A stretch of DNA of 64,000 nt from Faecalicatena faecalis (GCF_012524165.2 NZ_JABACJ020000001.1:186001-250000), one strand, 5' to 3'; positions 25,774 through 35,640 are shown, counted from the first letter of the stretch. Program-made: numbers and translations. Notes: a model not told the origin generated them from the letters alone.

Positions 25774-25827
25774 GAAGATATAGAAATTAGAGAAGAACAA
25801 TTCAGATTAAGAAGGAGAAGACTGGTT

Positions 25828-26874
25828 ATGATAAAAGGGAAAGATGTACGCCTTACCCAGATGGCGAAGACGGCCGGATGAGCAGCGAAGATAGGTCCTG
25901 AGACCCTTGCCCAGGTACTGGGCAAGCTGCCAAAATTTGAGGATGAGAATCTCATTGTGGGGATTGAGACATCCGATGATGCCGCCATCTATAAGGTAAC
26001 AGATGATATCGCAATGATCCAGACGGTAGATTTTTTCACACCGATCGTGGATGATCCGTATACATTTGGACAGATTGCGGCAGCCAACTCCTTGAGCGAT
26101 GTGTATGCCATGGGGGGGGAACCAAAGATTGCTTTGAATATTGTAGGTTTTCCGAACTGTCTGGACCCGGAGATTTTGGGAGAGATTTTAAAAGGCGGTG
26201 CGGATAAGGTGAAAGAAGCAGGTGCTGTCCTGGTAGGCGGGCATTCTGTTCAAGATGATGAACCGAAGTATGGATTGTGCGTATCCGGGTTCGTACATCC
26301 TGATAAGATTTTTAAGAATTATGGCTGTAAGCCAGGGGATGTGCTGATTCTAACAAAGCAGATCGGTACTGGAATCGTGAATACGGCAGTAAAGGCCGAG
26401 ATGGCGTCAAAGGAGGCCTCAAAGGAGGCAATCACGGTCATGGCGTCCCTGAATAAGAAGGCGAAGCAGGCAGTCGAGACATTCCCTGTGAATGCATGTA
26501 CAGATATTACCGGATTCGGACTGCTGGGGCATTGCGCAGAGATGGCAGAAGCCAGTGAAGTGACTCTGGAGATCCAGGTACAGGATGTGGCATATCTCAA
26601 GGAAGCAGCGGATTATGCCAGGATGGGACTTGTGCCGGCAGGCGCTTATAAGAACCGTGAACACAGCGGCCATATGGTCGATGCAGGAGAGGTAGAAGAA
26701 TTTTATCTGGATCTTTTATATGATCCGCAGACTTCCGGTGGGCTCTTATTGAGTGTACCGAAGGAATATTGTGATGACATGCTAGCATGTCTGAAAGAAA
26801 AGCAGCTTGATACAAAGGTGTCCGTTATAGGACGTGTCCTGGAGAAGCAGGAGAAGTATATCCTTCTTCGTTAA
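25828..26874 (+). CDS. selD: Selenide, water dikinase; selenoprotein with UGA at codon 18
   Basis: 348 residues when the in-frame TGA at 25879-25881 is read as Sec. Start ATG 25828 has GAAGGAG eight bases upstream. N-terminus reads MIKGKDVRLTQMAKTAGUAAKI, where U occupies the active-site Cys/Sec position, and the next Lys (20s) is the conserved catalytic Lys. GIETSDDAA follows. Twenty-four bases after the UGA is a SECIS-like stem (see next entry). It makes selenophosphate from selenide and ATP for SelA. Automated calls may start at 25957 and lose the catalytic end. Confidence 0.95.
25906..25926 (+). promoter_or_regulatory. Bacterial SECIS element of selD
   Basis: CTTGCCCA (25906-25913), loop GGTAC, TGGGCAAG (25919-25926): perfect 8-bp stem. 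The apical GG lies 32-33 bases after the UGA, within the spacing SelB accepts in bacteria (family knowledge). Confidence 0.8.
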
Positions 26875-26914
26875 CAGGCAGCAGATAAACTTTTTGGGGG
26901 AAAAGGAGACGGTT

Positions 26915-28369
26915 ATGAATAAGAACCTCTTATTCCGCAGAATTCCTAAAGTGGATGTTCTGATGGAAAACGACTTGATAAAAGAAATGATAGAAACCTA
27001 CAGCTACGACAGCGTTCTGGAGGCTGTCCGTACGGAGCAGGAAAAGCTGAGGGGCTATATCGCCTCCTGTGAGGATGAAAAGAAAGCAGAAGAACAGATT
27101 GATACTCTACTTGACCGGGTGGAGCTTACGCTTGCGGATATGTACAGACCGAATGTGACCCGCGTCATTAACGGGACAGGTACAATCCTGCATACGAATC
27201 TGGGGCGTGCACCTCTTGGGAGAAAGCATCTGGAGCATATTACTTATATTGCCAGTGGCTATTCCAATCTGGAATATGACTTGGAAGCAGGCAGAAGAGG
27301 GGAGCGTTACTCCCACTTTGAGGAAGTATTATGCAAGATAACGGGTGCCGAGGCCGCCATGGCGGTGAACAACAATGCCGCAGCCGTGATGTTGATCCTA
27401 AGTTCTATGGCAAAAGGCGGAGAGGCTGTCGTTTCCAGAGGGGAACTGGTCGAGGTTGGCGGAAAGTTCCGCATCCCGGACGTGATGGAGCAGAGCGGTG
27501 CCCTCTTAAGAGAAGTAGGGACGACCAATAAGACCCATATCTCTGACTATGAAGAGGCAGTTACTGAGGATACAAAGGTGTTCATGAAGGTACACACCAG
27601 CAATTACCGAATCGTGGGCTTCATGGAGACGGTTCCAATTGCAGAGCTGGTATCTTTAAAGGAAAAGTACGATATCCCTGTCATTGAGGACTTAGGGAGC
27701 GGTGTGCTGATCGACCTGAGCAAATACGGCCTGACTTATGAGCCGACGGTGCAGGATTCCATCAAAAATGGTGCCGATGTCGTATGTTTTAGTGGAGACA
27801 AGCTGCTGGGCGGGCCGCAGGCAGGTATCATTGTCGGTAAGAAGAAGTATATCGACCTGATGAAGAAGAATCAGCTCACCCGTGCGTTACGTATTGACAA
27901 GTTCACAGCATCGGCGCTGGAAGTGGTGCTGCGGGAATATTTATCAGAAGAAAAGGCGATTCAGAACATTCCGGCACTTCGGATGATTACGAGGAAAGCA
28001 GAAGAAGTCGAACTGGATGCAAAGAAGTTCCGCCGCATGCTGAAAAGAGCAGATTTGAAAGCGGAGATCGAGATCGAGCACTGCGAATCCCAGATTGGCG
28101 GAGGTTCCCTGCCGCTTGAGCGCCTTCCAAGCACCGCAGTGACAATCAAGCCGACTGAGATTACGACATCTGAACTGGAGACGCGGCTGCGTCATCTCCC
28201 GGTCCCAGTCATCGGACGGACGGTCAATGATAAAATATTGCTGGATATGCGGACCTATGATCCGCAGTTTATGAATTACTTAGCAAAAATCTTAAAGGAG
28301 CTGGATGTTCTGGAAGAGAAAGGAAATGGATATGAAGCATATTATTATCGGAACAGCAGGCCATATTGA
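26915..28369 (+). CDS. selA: L-seryl-tRNA(Sec) selenium transferase
   Basis: 484 residues from ATG 26915 with AAAAGGAGAC upstream. PLP enzyme: the Lys296 in CFSGDKLLGGPQ binds the cofactor; NGTGTILHTNLGRAPLG and GEAVVSRGELVEVGGKFR are family hallmarks. It converts Ser-tRNA(Sec) to Sec-tRNA(Sec) with selenophosphate. The end overlaps selB by 38 bases. selC, its substrate RNA, is encoded 9 kb further on. Confidence 0.97.
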   Translation: MNKNLLFRRIPKVDVLMENDLIKEMIETYSYDSVLEAVRTEQEKLRGYIASCEDEKKAEEQIDTLLDRVELTLADMYRPNVTRVINGTGTILHTNLGRAPLGRKHLEHITYIASGYSNLEYDLEAGRRGERYSHFEEVLCKITGAEAAMAVNNNAAAVMLILSSMAKGGEAVVSRGELVEVGGKFRIPDVMEQSGALLREVGTTNKTHISDYEEAVTEDTKVFMKVHTSNYRIVGFMETVPIAELVSLKEKYDIPVIEDLGSGVLIDLSKYGLTYEPTVQDSIKNGADVVCFSGDKLLGGPQAGIIVGKKKYIDLMKKNQLTRALRIDKFTASALEVVLREYLSEEKAIQNIPALRMITRKAEEVELDAKKFRRMLKRADLKAEIEIEHCESQIGGGSLPLERLPSTAVTIKPTEITTSELETRLRHLPVPVIGRTVNDKILLDMRTYDPQFMNYLAKILKELDVLEEKGNGYEAYYYRNSRPY

Positions 28370-30248
28370 TCATGGTAAGACAACGCTGATCAAGGCTCTG
28401 ACCGGGCGCAATACGGACCGCTGGGAGGAAGAGCAGCGCAGAGGAATTACGATCGACCTTGGTTTCACCTATTTTGATTTAAAGAACGGGAACCGCGCAG
28501 GGATTATCGATGTGCCCGGCCATGAAAAGTTCATTAATAATATGGTTGCCGGAGTCGTAGGGATGGATCTTGTTCTGTTGGTCGTTGCTGCGGATGAGGG
28601 AATCATGCCGCAGACGAGAGAACATATGGATATCCTGGAAATGTTGGGAGTACAGAAGAGTATTCTCGTACTGAATAAATGCGATCTTGTAGATGAAGAA
28701 TGGCTGGAGCTGGTGGAGGAAGAGATTAAGGAGGAGCTGGAGGGCACCTTCCTCGAGCATGCGCCTGTAGCGAAGGTGTCGGCAGCGACAGGACAGGGAA
28801 TACCAGAGCTGATTGATCTGATTGAACGCCTGACTGAGGAAGAGGTGGAAGAAAAGGATACCCATACAATTCCAAGACTTCCGGTGGACAGAGTTTTTTC
28901 TTTGTCAGGATTCGGGACCATTGTGACCGGTACATTGGTAAGCGGAACGATTTCCAAGGAAGATACTTTGGAAATGTTCCCCAACGGACAGGAATGTAAG
29001 ATTCGTAATATCCAGGTTCACGGACAGGATGTGGAGCGGTGCTATGCCGGACAGCGTGTAGCAATCAATATTTCGAATATGAAGAAGAGGGAGCTGAAAA
29101 GAGGTTGTGTCCTTGCACCTCCGGGAAGTATGACAGATTCCAGGCTCATGGATGTTAAACTGGATATGCTGGATTCTACCATGCGTTTCCTGACGAACAA
29201 TGCAAGGCTTCATTTTTTCAGTGGAACGAGTGAAGTTCTCTGCCGTGCTGTCTTGTTAGGTGATGAGGAGCTGGGGCCTGGTGACAGCGGATATGTGCAG
29301 CTTCGAATGGAGGAAGACGTAGCATTTCGGCGTGGGGATCGTTTCGTTGTCCGTTTCTATTCACCCATGGAGACTATTGGAGGCGGTGTGATTCTGGAGC
29401 CAAATGCCGTGAAGAAGAAACGTTTTTCAAAAGAAGTACTGGAAAGTCTAAAGCAGAAAGAGTCAGGAACGGCCGAGGATGTCATTGAGCTCCACGCGAA
29501 GGACTATGCTGAGACGATGGCCGCGGTTTCTGAGCTCGCCAAGCTGACTGCTCTGACCAAAGAGGAGATAGAAGAAGCGGTCGGGAATCTGGCATCACAG
29601 GGAATTGTCTGTGTCTTTCCGTTGAAAAAAGATACGTATATCTGGCATACAGCAGATGAACGTGTCTATAGGGAGAAGATTACAGCGGCTCTGTCACAGT
29701 ATGTAAAAAAATATCCATATCGCTATGGGATGCCAAAGGCAGAGGTACACAGTACCTTTATGAAGCGTGTAAAACCAAATGTTTTCGATCAATATATCGA
29801 ATTTCTGGAGAGGGAAGGTATCATTTCCCGGCATGAGGAGTTCTTAGCTCCACAGGGGTATGAAATCGTCAAGGATGAGGTTTATGAAAAGGTGAGAAGG
29901 AAGCTTTTAAGCGCCATCAAACCGGCTAAATTTGATTTCGTCAGGCTTGCGGAGATCAGCTTCGTTGATGCACCTGCCCAGTCTGTCGAGGACATCATCC
30001 TTTTGCTCGCTGACAGTGGTGAAATCGTAAAAGTGACAGATGGAATGTACACTCTGGGGGCCTACATGGAAGAGGCAAAAGAGAAGATTATAGAAAAGCT
30101 AAAGGCAGACGGTAAAATCACGATTGCTGAGATTCGGGACATGTTTAAGACGAGCAGAAAGAGCGCAAAGCCAATCCTGGAATATATGGACAGCATTAAA
30201 ATTACCCGGAAGACAGGCGGAGAAAGTGAGAGGGTATCGAATCTATGA
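28332..30248 (+). CDS. selB: Selenocysteine-specific translation elongation factor
   Basis: 638 residues from ATG 28332; AAAGG ends at 28323, and the ATG at 28326 is too close to it. [13 protein letters not shown] (P loop), DVPGHEKF and NKCD form an EF-Tu-like GTPase; the last ~170 residues are winged helices for SECIS binding ([33 protein letters not shown]). It carries Sec-tRNA(Sec) to UGA codons of selD and prdB in this window. Overlaps both selA and the LysR gene. Confidence 0.97.
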   Translation: MKHIIIGTAGHIDHGKTTLIKALTGRNTDRWEEEQRRGITIDLGFTYFDLKNGNRAGIIDVPGHEKFINNMVAGVVGMDLVLLVVAADEGIMPQTREHMDILEMLGVQKSILVLNKCDLVDEEWLELVEEEIKEELEGTFLEHAPVAKVSAATGQGIPELIDLIERLTEEEVEEKDTHTIPRLPVDRVFSLSGFGTIVTGTLVSGTISKEDTLEMFPNGQECKIRNIQVHGQDVERCYAGQRVAINISNMKKRELKRGCVLAPPGSMTDSRLMDVKLDMLDSTMRFLTNNARLHFFSGTSEVLCRAVLLGDEELGPGDSGYVQLRMEEDVAFRRGDRFVVRFYSPMETIGGGVILEPNAVKKKRFSKEVLESLKQKESGTAEDVIELHAKDYAETMAAVSELAKLTALTKEEIEEAVGNLASQGIVCVFPLKKDTYIWHTADERVYREKITAALSQYVKKYPYRYGMPKAEVHSTFMKRVKPNVFDQYIEFLEREGIISRHEEFLAPQGYEIVKDEVYEKVRRKLLSAIKPAKFDFVRLAEISFVDAPAQSVEDIILLLADSGEIVKVTDGMYTLGAYMEEAKEKIIEKLKADGKITIAEIRDMFKTSRKSAKPILEYMDSIKITRKTGGESERVSNL

Positions 30249-31165
30249 ATCTGAAACAGTTAGAGGCGTTCGTGGCAGTCTCGGAGGATGGCAGTTTTTC
30301 GAAGGCGGCAAAGGCACTTTTCTTAACACAGCCTACAGTCAGTGCCCACATTTCATCACTGGAGAAGGAACTGGGGGTGCGCCTGTTCGTACGTAATACC
30401 AAAGAGGTCCATCTATCGGAGGATGGACAGACTCTTTACGGATATGCAAAGCAGATGATCGTCCTTCAAAGAAAGATTGAGACAGCATTTGACCAGACCC
30501 GTAAAGAAGGCAGTCACTGCATTCATATTGCGGCATCCAGTGTGCCGTCTCAGTATCTGCTTCCGCAGATTTTGGCATGCTTCCGTGAAAAGTATCCGCG
30601 CGAGCAGTTCAAGATCATGGAGACAGACAGTGCTAAAGTAGTAGAACAGGTCGTGAATGGAAATGTGGACATTGGATTCACAGGTACGGTCCTGGAAAAG
30701 AAATATTGTCAGTATATTCCTTTCTATCAGGATGAGCTGGTCGTGATCACGCCCAATTCGGAGAAATTCAGGGTTTTGAAGGAACAGGGCGGTGATGAGC
30801 CTGAGGTAGAGAAGGTATGGATTAAGAATGAACCCCTCATCCTGCGTGAGGAGGGATCCGGGACCAGAAAAGAGGCAGAGAAGCTTTTAAAAAAGATGGG
30901 GATTCATGTGGACGAGCTAAAACTAGTGGCCAGCATGGAGAATCAGGAGACCATCAAGCGTTCCGTGAGCCGCGGCGTGGGGATTTCTATTATCTCTCGT
31001 CTGGCTGCGGCAGATGAAATTAAGGAGGGAAAGATACTAAGTTTCTCTCTTGCAGGGGAGGAAGGCAAACGAGACATTAACGTAGTATACAATAAGAACT
31101 TTCAGTTGTCTTCATTGTCAGAAAAATTCCTGCGTGTTGTGGATAAAGTATATCCTCATGAATAA
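30245..31165 (+). CDS. LysR-family regulator linked to selenium metabolism
   Basis: 306 residues. The N-terminal HTH reads [44 protein letters not shown]; the C-terminal two-lobe effector domain follows. It overlaps the selB stop codon (ATGA). A LysR gene in this place is a recurring companion of sel genes, so it probably senses a selenium- or sulfur-related metabolite, but the ligand is unknown. A possible target is the promoter with the CTCAC/GTGAG repeat at 31254-31283. Confidence 0.88.
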   Translation: MNLKQLEAFVAVSEDGSFSKAAKALFLTQPTVSAHISSLEKELGVRLFVRNTKEVHLSEDGQTLYGYAKQMIVLQRKIETAFDQTRKEGSHCIHIAASSVPSQYLLPQILACFREKYPREQFKIMETDSAKVVEQVVNGNVDIGFTGTVLEKKYCQYIPFYQDELVVITPNSEKFRVLKEQGGDEPEVEKVWIKNEPLILREEGSGTRKEAEKLLKKMGIHVDELKLVASMENQETIKRSVSRGVGISIISRLAAADEIKEGKILSFSLAGEEGKRDINVVYNKNFQLSSLSEKFLRVVDKVYPHE

Positions 31166-31201
31166 GAGAAATGCTGGAAATATTTTATATGGAAAAAGAG
31201 G

Positions 31202-31234
31202 AGGATTGTTATAGATAACATCTATAACAATCCT
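31202..31234 (+). terminator. Terminator after the sel operon
   Basis: 15-bp perfect stem (31202-31216 and 31220-31234), loop AAC, followed by TATTTATG. It separates the sel genes from the aminotransferase-yedE group. Confidence 0.75.
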
Positions 31235-31253
31235 TATTTATGCAAGTTTTCGA

Positions 31254-31283
31254 TTAGACTCACAGGAAATGTGAGGGTATACT
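31254..31283 (+). promoter_or_regulatory. Promoter with internal inverted repeat
   Basis: TTAGAC, 18-base spacer, TATACT. The spacer contains CTCAC (31259-31263) and GTGAG (31271-31275), a likely regulator site before the csd-type gene. Confidence 0.5.
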
Positions 31284-31313
31284 GGATATGTATGGAAATG
31301 GGAGGAAAAAGCT

Positions 31314-32450
31314 ATGATTTACATGGATAATGCGGCAACAACAATGCAAAAACCAAAGGAAGTGGCAGAAGCAGTGGTTCAGGCGATGAATTCACTTGGA
31401 AATGCAGGAAGAGGTGCAACAGAAGCTTCGTTAAGTGCATCCAGAGTGATCTTTGATACCAGAGAGAGACTGAGCCGCCTTTTTCATGCTGAAAACCCAA
31501 AGCAGATTGCATTTACGGCAAATTCTACGGAAAGTCTGAATATAGCGATCAAAGGAATCCTGAATCCGGGAGACCACGTGGTCACGACTGTTCTGGAACA
31601 TAATTCCGTACTTCGCCCCTTATTCGAGTGTCGGGAAAAAGGTATGGAACTGACGATTCTGCCATGCGATTGTAAAGGGAATATTTCCTATGAGGAGATG
31701 GAGAAGGCCATTCAGGAGAATACACGTGCCATTATCTGTACCCATGGTTCTAATCTGACGGGGAATATGATCGATCTTGTCAGAGTAGGGGAGATTGCAA
31801 AGGCGCATGGGCTGTTATTTGTTGTGGATGCATCCCAGACAGCAGGAGTTTTTCCAATCGATGTTCAGCAGATGCAGATAGACATCCTGTGTTTTACCGG
31901 GCATAAAGGACTGCTCGGACCTCAAGGGACCGGCGGGCTGTATGTCAAAGAGGGGGTTAAGGTACGCCCTCTGCTGAGCGGCGGCAGCGGAGTCGATACA
32001 TATAATCCGCATCACCCGGAGGAAATGCCGACAGCGTTGGAGGCTGGGACTCTGAATGGACATGGAATTGCCGGGCTCAATGCAGCTCTTCAATATCTGG
32101 AGAGGACAGGCATTGATACGATCCGGGAAAAAGAAGCTTCCCTGATGCGTCAGTTTTACAAGGGAATCACCCAGATCGACGGAGTTACGGTATATGGAGA
32201 CTTTGAGGCTGAGAAAAGATGTGCGATCGTGACGTTTAACATTGGAGATTACGACTCTTCCGAGGTGAGCGATGAATTATTCATGAATTATGGGATTTCC
32301 ACCAGACCAGGAGCACACTGCGCACCGCTGATGCACAAGTCATTGGGGACAGAGGCGCAGGGCGCTGTAAGGTTCAGCTTCTCACATTTCAATACAGAAG
32401 AAGAGGTAGAGTTTGCAATTAAGGCAGTGAGAGAATTAGCAGCAGACTAG
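31314..32450 (+). CDS. Class V aminotransferase, cysteine desulfurase family
   Basis: 378 residues. PLP-binding Lys198 in CFTGHKGLLGPQGTGG and active-site Cys in STRPGAHCAP near 345 show a cysteine desulfurase/selenocysteine lyase-like enzyme. Its place before the YedE transporter and TusA-like protein suggests supply or recycling of selenium (or sulfur) for the selenophosphate pathway; the preference for Sec or Cys is not proven by sequence. ATG 31314 has GGGAGGAAAAAG upstream. Confidence 0.9.
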   Translation: MIYMDNAATTMQKPKEVAEAVVQAMNSLGNAGRGATEASLSASRVIFDTRERLSRLFHAENPKQIAFTANSTESLNIAIKGILNPGDHVVTTVLEHNSVLRPLFECREKGMELTILPCDCKGNISYEEMEKAIQENTRAIICTHGSNLTGNMIDLVRVGEIAKAHGLLFVVDASQTAGVFPIDVQQMQIDILCFTGHKGLLGPQGTGGLYVKEGVKVRPLLSGGSGVDTYNPHHPEEMPTALEAGTLNGHGIAGLNAALQYLERTGIDTIREKEASLMRQFYKGITQIDGVTVYGDFEAEKRCAIVTFNIGDYDSSEVSDELFMNYGISTRPGAHCAPLMHKSLGTEAQGAVRFSFSHFNTEEEVEFAIKAVRELAAD

Positions 32451-32463
32451 GAGGGAAACAAAC

Positions 32464-33558
32464 ATGAATTTATCAGATTCAAAGAAAAAATTAGCAATCG
32501 CGGGCGTGATATGCGGACTTGTTGCAGCGTGTCTTGCATATTTCGGAAACCCTGCGAACATGGCATTTTGTATTGCCTGCTTTATCCGTGATACGGCAGG
32601 AGCACTGGGAATGCATCAGGCAGAAGTAGTTCAGTACGCAAGACCTGAGATTATCGGGCTTGTATTAGGTGCCTTTATTATTTCAGCAGCAACAAAGGAG
32701 TATCGTTCGACAGCAGGCTCATCACCTATGATCCGTTTCATCCTCGGAATGGTCATCATGATCGGTTCACTGGTATTCCTTGGATGTCCTCTGCGTATGG
32801 TCATCAGAATGTCAGCCGGTGACCTGAATGCATGGGTGGCTCTGATTGGATTTATCCTCGGAGTAGGAACAGGTGTATTTGCTTTAAAGAATGGTTTCAG
32901 TCTTGGAAGAGCACATATTACCAATAAGACGAGCGGCGTGGTACTGCCTGCATTGATGCTGGGCGTATTGGTGCTTTCTACGGCAACGACTCTGCTGAAA
33001 GCAAGTGAAGCCGGACCGGGAAGTCTTCATGCACCAATTATCATGTCCTTGATCGGCGGCCTGATCTTCGGTGCAGTTGCACAGAAGTCCAGAATGTGCT
33101 TCGCAGGAGGTATCCGTGACGTGATGCTGATGAAGAATTTCGATTTATTGACTGTAATCGGCGGATTATTTGTTGTAATGCTGATTTTCAATATTGCGAC
33201 AGGAAAATTCGTTCTTGGATTCAATACTCCTGGAATTATTGCACATTCTGAGCATTTATGGAATATTTTGGGAATGTATGCAGTAGGTTTTGCAGCAGTC
33301 CTGGCAGGCGGATGTCCGTTAAGACAACTGATTCTGGCAGGCCAGGGATCTTCTGATTCTGCAGTGACCGTACTGGGAATGTTCGCAGGTGCAGCAGCAT
33401 GTCATAACTTTGGCCTTGCAGCAAGCGGAACTGCTATGAACGCAGAGACTCAGGAAATTGTTGCGGGTGCAGTACCGCTCAACGGAAAAGTAGCAGTAAT
33501 CATCTGTATTGCGGTATGTTTCCTGATCGCATTCACAAATAAGCGCGAAAAAGCTTAG
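32464..33558 (+). CDS. yedE: YedE-family putative selenium transporter
   Basis: 364 residues with about ten membrane spans. Conserved Cys motifs are GCPLRMVIRM, KSRMCFAGGIRD and GGCPLRQLIL, as in YeeE/YedE transporters of thiosulfate or selenium compounds. In selenium-using bacteria this family lies next to SirA/TusA-like genes, as it does here (33713-33916). Transported species is an inference from context. Confidence 0.88.
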   Translation: MNLSDSKKKLAIAGVICGLVAACLAYFGNPANMAFCIACFIRDTAGALGMHQAEVVQYARPEIIGLVLGAFIISAATKEYRSTAGSSPMIRFILGMVIMIGSLVFLGCPLRMVIRMSAGDLNAWVALIGFILGVGTGVFALKNGFSLGRAHITNKTSGVVLPALMLGVLVLSTATTLLKASEAGPGSLHAPIIMSLIGGLIFGAVAQKSRMCFAGGIRDVMLMKNFDLLTVIGGLFVVMLIFNIATGKFVLGFNTPGIIAHSEHLWNILGMYAVGFAAVLAGGCPLRQLILAGQGSSDSAVTVLGMFAGAAACHNFGLAASGTAMNAETQEIVAGAVPLNGKVAVIICIAVCFLIAFTNKREKA

Positions 33559-33571
33559 CCGTCCATACTAT

Positions 33572-33642
33572 TTCATAGGGGGAGTCCATGAAGGTACTGC
33601 CTGTTTGGACACCCTTTTGTAAAAGGGTCAGACCCCTATGAA
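33572..33642. repeat. Three-way-junction hairpin element
   Basis: Outer stem TTCATAGGGG/CCCCTATGAA (33572-33581, 33633-33642) encloses GTCC/GGAC (33584-33587, 33607-33610) and CCCTTTT/AAAAGGG (33612-33618, 33621-33627). It lies in the 150-base gap between yedE and the TusA-like gene. Confidence 0.7.
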
Positions 33643-33712
33643 GACCCTCTCATAAAAAATGAGTTGAAGTATTGAATATAAAGTAGTATTCTATGAAAGA
33701 AGGTAAAATAAT

Positions 33713-33916
33713 ATGAAGGAAGTAGATGCAAGAGGTCTTTCCTGTCCGGAACCGCTGATGCTGACTGCAGCAGCGTTAAAAGGTGCGAATGAAGCGGTCA
33801 AAGTACTTGTTACAGAGCCGCACCAGAAGATGAATGTAGAGAAGTATGCCAAGGATCATGGCAAGAAGACAACATCTTCCGAGATTGAGGATGGATTCGC
33901 TGTCATCATTGAATAA
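33713..33916 (+). CDS. TusA/SirA-like sulfurtransferase protein
   Basis: 67 residues, single TusA fold. MKEVDARGLSCPEPLMLT contains the conserved Cys11 in a CPxP motif. In the neighbourhood of yedE and the class V aminotransferase it is the likely carrier that receives persulfide or perselenide from that enzyme. ATG 33713 has GAAGG upstream. Confidence 0.88.
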   Translation: MKEVDARGLSCPEPLMLTAAALKGANEAVKVLVTEPHQKMNVEKYAKDHGKKTTSSEIEDGFAVIIE

Positions 33917-33922
33917 GGTAAG

Positions 33923-34159
33923 ATGAGAAAAAAAGAGTTAAAATTAGTAGTAACATTTCATACAACAGCAGATGCAATGGCAATGGAGAAGGCTTGTAAG
34001 GGAAAACAGGTTCCGGGGAGGCTTATACCGGTGCCGAGGTCTTTATCCGCCGGATGTGGGCTGTCCTGGTGTTCTGATTTGGAGGAACGTGAGGTAGTCA
34101 GCAAAGCAATGGAGAATGCAGGTATTGAGGCAGAAGCCATGCAGGAATGTCTGGTGTAA
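33923..34159 (+). CDS. DUF3343 domain-containing protein
   Basis: 78 residues: KELKLVVTFHTTADAMAMEKACK, PGRLIPVPRSLSAGCGLSWCSDLEER. The ferredoxin-like pattern and the SAGCGLSWC motif are hallmarks of DUF3343 (often named selenium metabolism-associated or putative Se/S carrier). It starts six bases after the TusA-like stop. The two Cys may bind sulfur or selenium; no reaction is established. Confidence 0.85.
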   Translation: MRKKELKLVVTFHTTADAMAMEKACKGKQVPGRLIPVPRSLSAGCGLSWCSDLEEREVVSKAMENAGIEAEAMQECLV

Positions 34160-34208
34160 GACAGGAGATTTAAATCAGACGGACATGCTGTTATGATCAG
34201 AAAGAAAA

Positions 34209-34245
34209 ACGGAGGAAGTGCACACTCACTTTGCACTTCCTCCAT
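34209..34245. terminator. Bidirectional terminator
   Basis: GGAGGAAGTGCA pairs with TGCACTTCCTCC, followed by ATTTTTT; between the convergent DUF3343 gene and the minus-strand gene. Confidence 0.88.
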
Positions 34246-34252
34246 TTTTTAA

Positions 34253-34924
34253 TTACTTCTTCTTATCTTTTGGATTCTTATATACCCAGAGTGCACCTAA
34301 GATTCCTGCTATGTAAAGGATATTGACCAGAATGGACGGATTATCCTTAAGCAGATATACAACGGCTACACCGGCAGCAAGTCCGACCGTGATCTCAAAG
34401 GCTTTGAGAATCCGTTTCTCTTTAATATCCTTTGCTTCCTGCTGTAATTCCGTACGTCTCTGCTCCAGTTTTAAGTAATCCATCAGATTCTCATCACTGA
34501 TACGGGAAAGGATCCACTTGTCCCGGAAGAATTCCTTATCTTCTTTTTTAAAATGGAACCTCTTCTTATCCGGTGCATCTTCCTCTGCAAAGATATCATC
34601 CGTTTCAGCCTTTATCTGAGAAGCAGTGCTCTGGAAGGAGTCCTTTACGATCTTCTCGGTCTGCGGCCTGACAGGTTCTGATGTCTTGGGTTCTGGCTTA
34701 GGTGTTTGAATGGATGAGACAGGCGGAGTCACGGGAGACGGCTCTGGTGCAGCAGCTTCGACTACAGGAACTGCTGCAGGTTTTACAGGTGCTTCGCTGG
34801 TAAAGGATACGATATTAGAGGCATCTGTATTAGCCTGAGTAGCAGCAGGCGTAGTATCTGCTGCGGTATCTTCTGCTAACGGACAATTGGTTTCTTCGTT
34901 TGTAATGATTGGTTCTTCTAACAC
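34253..34924 (-). CDS. Hypothetical protein with Pro/Ala/Glu-rich N-terminus and C-terminal membrane spans
   Basis: 223 residues from GTG 34924. The ATG at 34939 overlaps GGAGGT; that ribosome site (34933-34938) fits the GTG seven bases on. Residues ~1-120 are low-complexity (Pro, Ala, Thr, Glu, Val). A basic middle segment with coiled-coil character (ENLMDYLKLEQRRTELQQEAKDIKEKR) precedes two short hydrophobic stretches near the C-terminus and a KDKKK end. Family unknown. It is expressed from the TetR side of the gap and may belong to that regulator's target set. Confidence 0.6.
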   Translation of the reverse strand: MLEEPIITNEETNCPLAEDTAADTTPAATQANTDASNIVSFTSEAPVKPAAVPVVEAAAPEPSPVTPPVSSIQTPKPEPKTSEPVRPQTEKIVKDSFQSTASQIKAETDDIFAEEDAPDKKRFHFKKEDKEFFRDKWILSRISDENLMDYLKLEQRRTELQQEAKDIKEKRILKAFEITVGLAAGVAVVYLLKDNPSILVNILYIAGILGALWVYKNPKDKKK

Positions 34925-34995
34925 AGGTAGTACCTCCATTTGTTTTTCTTAATCATATCAGTTTTTGTCGAAAAATACAATGTTTGACAGCAACA

Positions 34996-35583
34996 TCAGA
35001 GTCCCTGTTCAAAGTTATCCAGTACATGCGGCAGAAGTCTGTCACTGTATACGGACAGTGAATATTTTCCTTCACAGAGCGCCCAGTCATATAAAAGAGC
35101 TCTTTCATACATTGTATAGATCTTAACCAGCTCCTCCACAGAGGAAGTGTTCTTGAATTCGTTGGAGCGGATTCCATTCTCTATGATCTCTGTGATCAAC
35201 TGAAAATAATAGCGGTCATCGTCCAGCAGGGAACGGTTATCTTTTGTTATGAGCTGTGAGGAATACAACGAAGCAAGCAGATTGATATCGATGCTTGTTT
35301 CAATCATATAAAACAGCTCATGGTTCAGAAGAAGGAGCTTTTCCCTGGCTGAGAGCGATTGGTCCAATGTATTATTGATTTCTTCGTACTGCTGGTCAAA
35401 CAGATCTGATAATGTAGTAAGAAGGGCATCTTTTCCTTTAAAATAGTGGTAAAAGGTTCCTTTTGATGTCTTTGACAGTTTAATGATATCTTCTACAGTT
35501 GTATTGTCGTACCCATTTTTATAAAATAAGTTCCAGGCAGCCTTTACAATCTTGCTCTTGGTTGTCTGTTTCTTTCGTGGCAT
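34996..35583 (-). CDS. TetR/AcrR-family transcriptional regulator
   Basis: 195 residues. The HTH reads SKIVKAAWNLFYKNGYDNTTVEDIIKLSKTSKGTFYHYFKGKDAL. The rest is an alpha-helical ligand domain. The 27-bp palindrome at 35641-35667, about 60 bases upstream of its start, is a likely own operator. Ligand unknown. Convergent or same-strand targets could include the membrane protein at 34253-34924. Confidence 0.9.
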   Translation of the reverse strand: MPRKKQTTKSKIVKAAWNLFYKNGYDNTTVEDIIKLSKTSKGTFYHYFKGKDALLTTLSDLFDQQYEEINNTLDQSLSAREKLLLLNHELFYMIETSIDINLLASLYSSQLITKDNRSLLDDDRYYFQLITEIIENGIRSNEFKNTSSVEELVKIYTMYERALLYDWALCEGKYSLSVYSDRLLPHVLDNFEQGL

Positions 35584-35640
35584 AATACCCTCACTTCCTT
35601 CATATTGCTTATTTCGGTTTCGTTGTATAGTATATCATAT

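Noticed and set aside
25957..26874. A SelD gene starting at 25957
   Set aside because: That position lacks the catalytic loop; the real start at 25828 needs UGA read as Sec, backed by SECIS and selA/selB/selC in the same window.
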